A stretch of DNA of 64,000 bases from Blattabacterium cuenoti (GTDB lineage: Bacteria > Bacteroidota > Bacteroidia > Flavobacteriales > Blattabacteriaceae), in contig NZ_CP059218.1 of the NCBI RefSeq assembly GCF_014252335.1, positions 174,165 to 238,164 on the forward strand, read 5' to 3'. Position numbers and translations under genes: made by a program. Below the pieces are notes generated by a model. The model made no database searches and was not told the origin of the DNA. It worked only from the letters and a program-made list of their open reading frames with translations. How positions within the stretch are numbered: position 1 is the stretch's first letter; each line of letters begins with the position of its first letter. This document shows, one piece after another, positions 61,260-64,000 of the stretch.

Positions 61260-63044
61260 ATGAAACAAAAATATAGTAATAATAATATTAATAGTAGTTT
61301 CTCTACTAGAAAAAGATATTTTTTATTATATAAATCTTATACAATTAGTTTTTTTTTTCTTTCTCTTGCTATATTAATTATTTTTAATTTATGTCACATT
61401 CAACATTCTTCAGATCATTATAAACAATCTTTGATAAACAATATAATTAGAATTAATTTAATAAAAGCTAAACGTGGAAATATATATGCCACAGATAAAA
61501 GTATTTTAGCTATGTCGATTATACAATATAACGTACATATTGATTTTAAATCTATTTCAGATCAAGTTTTTGAACAAAATATTTTTGCATTATGCAATTC
61601 TTTAGCATCATTTTTTAAAAAACCAAAATCATTTTTTTATTATAAGTTTAAATATGAAAAAAAAATTGGTAACAGGTACTATTTGTTAGCAAAAAATTTA
61701 GATTATGCTAATTTAAAAATTTTGCAAACTTTTCCAATTTTTAACAAAGGTAAAATAAAAGGTGGGTTTATTGTAGAAAATAAAATATATAGAGTGCATC
61801 CACTAGAACATATTGGAAAAAGAACTTTAGGATATGATGATCATAGAGGAAAAGCTGGATTAGAAGGAGCATTTAGCAAATATTTAAAAGGAAAAGATGG
61901 TAAACGTTTGGAACAACGTATAAGTGCAAACATATGGAAACCATTATATTATCAACATTCAATAGAACCAGAAGATGGAAAAGATGTTTATTCTACTATA
62001 GATATATATTTACAAAATATAGCATATCATGCTTTACTTAAAGAATTATATAAATCCCGTGCAGATCATGGATGTGTGATTTTAATGGAAGTTAAAAGTG
62101 GAAAAATTCCCGCCATGATAAATTTAGAAAAAACTAAAAATAATACTTATGAAGATGTTAGAAATTTTTCTGTATGGGAAGGTAGTGAACCAGGTTCTAC
62201 TTTTAAAACTATTTCTATATTAGTAGCTTTAGAAGATAACAAAATAGACACAAATGAAATGATAAAGATTAATAATGGAGTTTTTAAATTAAAAGGAAAA
62301 GAAATAAGAGATAATAATATACTTTATCAAAGTAAAGGAATGAAAACAATCAGTACACAACAAATTTTGGAACATTCATCAAATGTGGGAATTGCAAAAA
62401 TTATTTATAATCATTATAAGCAACATCCTGAAAAATTTTTAAAATATTTGTTTGAATGGAATTTAAATAAAAAAATTGGCATAGATATTCCAGGAGAAAG
62501 TGCTCCCATTATCCCAAAACCTGGAGACAAAAATTGGAGTAGTATTACACTACCATGGATGACTTTTGGATATAATTTAAAATTAACTCCTTTACAAATT
62601 CTTACTTTTTATAATGCTATTGCCAATCAAGGTAAAATGATTAAACCTATTTTTATTAGAGAAATAAAGTATCGTGGTAAAAGTATTAAAAAATATACGA
62701 ATCCTATAGTCATTAATCCTTCTATAGCAAAACAATCTTCTATAAAAAAACTGCAAAATATGTTGGAAGGAGTTGTCAAACATGGTACAGCAAAAAAATA
62801 TTACAATCCAAAATATCCATATGCAGGAAAAACTGGAACTACACAATTAAACTATTGGATTAAAAACAAACCGTTAACTTACAATAGTTCTTTTGTTGGA
62901 TATTTTCCATCAAAAAATCCAAAATATTCTTGTATTGTTGTTATTTCAAAACCAAAAACTGGATACTACGGAATCGAAATTGCTGTTCCAGTATTTGATA
63001 ATATTGTAAAATCCATTTATCCAAATTGGAAAATGATGGATTAA
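61260..63044 (+). CDS. ftsI: Penicillin-binding protein, septal transpeptidase (FtsI/PBP3)
   Basis: Cross-links septal peptidoglycan. The 594-residue protein has one N-terminal helix (about 28-45), a dimerisation domain with KAKRGNIYATD, and a transpeptidase domain with the active-site S313-T-F-K316, S373-S-N375 and K524-T-G526. The protein ends about 70 residues after KTG, so there is no C-terminal PASTA domain as in many Bacteroidetes homologs. It lies 17 bases after ftsL. Confidence 0.94.
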   Translation: MKQKYSNNNINSSFSTRKRYFLLYKSYTISFFFLSLAILIIFNLCHIQHSSDHYKQSLINNIIRINLIKAKRGNIYATDKSILAMSIIQYNVHIDFKSISDQVFEQNIFALCNSLASFFKKPKSFFYYKFKYEKKIGNRYYLLAKNLDYANLKILQTFPIFNKGKIKGGFIVENKIYRVHPLEHIGKRTLGYDDHRGKAGLEGAFSKYLKGKDGKRLEQRISANIWKPLYYQHSIEPEDGKDVYSTIDIYLQNIAYHALLKELYKSRADHGCVILMEVKSGKIPAMINLEKTKNNTYEDVRNFSVWEGSEPGSTFKTISILVALEDNKIDTNEMIKINNGVFKLKGKEIRDNNILYQSKGMKTISTQQILEHSSNVGIAKIIYNHYKQHPEKFLKYLFEWNLNKKIGIDIPGESAPIIPKPGDKNWSSITLPWMTFGYNLKLTPLQILTFYNAIANQGKMIKPIFIREIKYRGKSIKKYTNPIVINPSIAKQSSIKKLQNMLEGVVKHGTAKKYYNPKYPYAGKTGTTQLNYWIKNKPLTYNSSFVGYFPSKNPKYSCIVVISKPKTGYYGIEIAVPVFDNIVKSIYPNWKMMD

Positions 63045-63150
63045 AAGTATAATATTAAGGATTTGTAAAAGTGCTTTATCTTTTTTATCAATCTATCAAA
63101 CCTGGAAGCAAATTGAAAAAAAATAAAAATATATTTTTGAAATTCTAATA

Positions 63151-64000
63151 ATGAAAAAATCATTACAATTTATATTAAAAAATATTCCGGTATTAAAAAT
63201 TATAGGAAATGATAATAAATTCATAGAAGGTATGTCTACATCTTCCAAATCTATTAAAAATAATATGATTTTTATAGCTTATAAAGGCCAAACAAAAAAT
63301 GGACATAATTTTATAGAAGAAGCAATCAAAAAAGGAGCTACTGTTATAATTTGTGAAAAAATTCATAGATGTCTTATTAATCATGAAATTACTTATGTGT
63401 TAGTAAAAAAAGCCATAGATATTTTAGGAAATCTAGCTTCTAATTATTATGATAATCCAACAAAAAAAATCAAATTAATAGGAATTACAGGAACTAATGG
63501 TAAAACAACAGTATCATCTATTCTTTATCAATTGTTTTTTCATCTTGGAGAAAAACCATTACTCATTTCTACAACAGGTATTATAATATTGGATAAAAAA
63601 TTGGAGACTATACATACTACTCCTAATATTATTGATATTAACAAATATTTACATTTATCCATTAAAAAAGGATGTAAATATGCATTTATGGAAGTTAGTT
63701 CACATGGCATTCATCAAAATAGAATTAATGGATTATCTTTTTTTGGTGGAATTTTTACTAATATTACACATGATCATTTAGATTATCATAAATCGTTTAA
63801 TAATTATTTATATATTAAAAAAACTTTTTTTGAAAAATGTTTAACAAGACATTCTTTTGCATTAATTAATGCTGATGATCAATATTCACATATAATTACG
63901 CAAAATTTGTTAGCAAAATTATATTTTTATGGAATTATACATCAATATAATTGCAAAATTGAAATCATTAATCAAACTTTTTATGGAAATTTATTAATGA
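63151..64000 (+). CDS. murE: UDP-MurNAc-tripeptide synthetase, 5' part (runs off the window end)
   Basis: Adds the third stem residue, normally meso-diaminopimelate, to UDP-MurNAc-L-Ala-D-Glu. The ATG at 63151 opens MKKSLQFILKNIPVLKI; about 283 codons are visible and the frame stays open to the window end. Family signatures are SKSIKNNMIFIAYKGQ, the ATP-binding GITGTNGKTTVSSIL, TTPN, and EVSSHGIHQNRINGL. The 106-base gap after ftsI holds nothing recognised. The diaminopimelate substrate is supported by dapF in the same window. Confidence 0.95.
   Translation, partial: MKKSLQFILKNIPVLKIIGNDNKFIEGMSTSSKSIKNNMIFIAYKGQTKNGHNFIEEAIKKGATVIICEKIHRCLINHEITYVLVKKAIDILGNLASNYYDNPTKKIKLIGITGTNGKTTVSSILYQLFFHLGEKPLLISTTGIIILDKKLETIHTTPNIIDINKYLHLSIKKGCKYAFMEVSSHGIHQNRINGLSFFGGIFTNITHDHLDYHKSFNNYLYIKKTFFEKCLTRHSFALINADDQYSHIITQNLLAKLYFYGIIHQYNCKIEIINQTFYGNLLM

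Noticed and set aside
1-64000. Mobile element, prophage, toxin-antitoxin or biosynthetic cluster
   Set aside because: Every frame of gene size was assigned to a housekeeping, biosynthetic or envelope family, or to a shadow; no transposase, integrase or phage motif was seen.

Overview
The window is a gene-dense, strongly AT-rich piece of a reduced Bacteroidetes (Flavobacteria-type) chromosome. It most resembles Blattabacterium, the fat-body endosymbiont of cockroaches. The signs are short or overlapping gaps, long A/T homopolymers inside genes, no mobile elements, Bacteroidetes-type genes (split transketolase, fused 2-oxoacid dehydrogenase E1 alpha/beta, CcoN-CcoO fusion, FtsL-like protein) and complete essential amino-acid operons. 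The host cannot be told from the sequence.

Layout. 1-9592 (minus): fused E1 alpha/beta, ilvE, argS, ffh, glpD and the 5' part of glpK. 9694-11538 (plus): ndk, lemA, a TPM-domain protein. 11544-20532: valS, folA, a bifunctional-nuclease-like gene, pdhB, metF, serS, rsmA and folD on mixed strands. 20546-27745 (minus): a complete histidine operon, hisG-D-C-B-H-A-F-IE, with an attenuator-like hairpin in its leader. 27907-31405: xth, tRNA-Lys, aroK, tilS, yggS. 31432-37867 (minus): a complete tryptophan operon, trpE-G-D-C-F-B-A, with most genes overlapping. 37990-44563 (plus): gcvH, then a cbb3 cytochrome oxidase cluster (ccoI, ccoS, ccoNO fusion, a small ccoQ-like gene, ccoP, fixH), followed by maeB. 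46868-51457 (minus): murI, tRNA-Glu with rpsT, aroA, and transketolase as two genes. 51555-58713: smpB, an outer-membrane-like protein with a repetitive lysine-rich tail, a frameshifted tatC, ychF, an M42 peptidase, dapF and degP. 58792-64000: tgt, then the start of the division and cell-wall cluster (rsmH, ftsL, ftsI, 5' part of murE).

How it fits together. The his and trp operons, aroK, aroA and transketolase provide essential and aromatic amino acids. glpK/glpD, maeB, pdhB and the cbb3 oxidase suggest a respiring cell fed by glycerol and organic acids. MurI, DapF, MurE and FtsI show that peptidoglycan is retained.

Most notable points: a tatC interrupted only at a T10 run; very long poly(A) tracts in intact essential genes (A15 in serS); an isoleucine in TrpE at the position matching the feedback-sensing serine; a plausible his attenuator; and repeat expansions in LemA and in a surface protein. 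I found no CRISPR array, prophage, insertion sequence or clearly novel multi-gene system. No stretch over 300 bases lacks a gene; the largest gap is about 190 bases between murI and rpsT.
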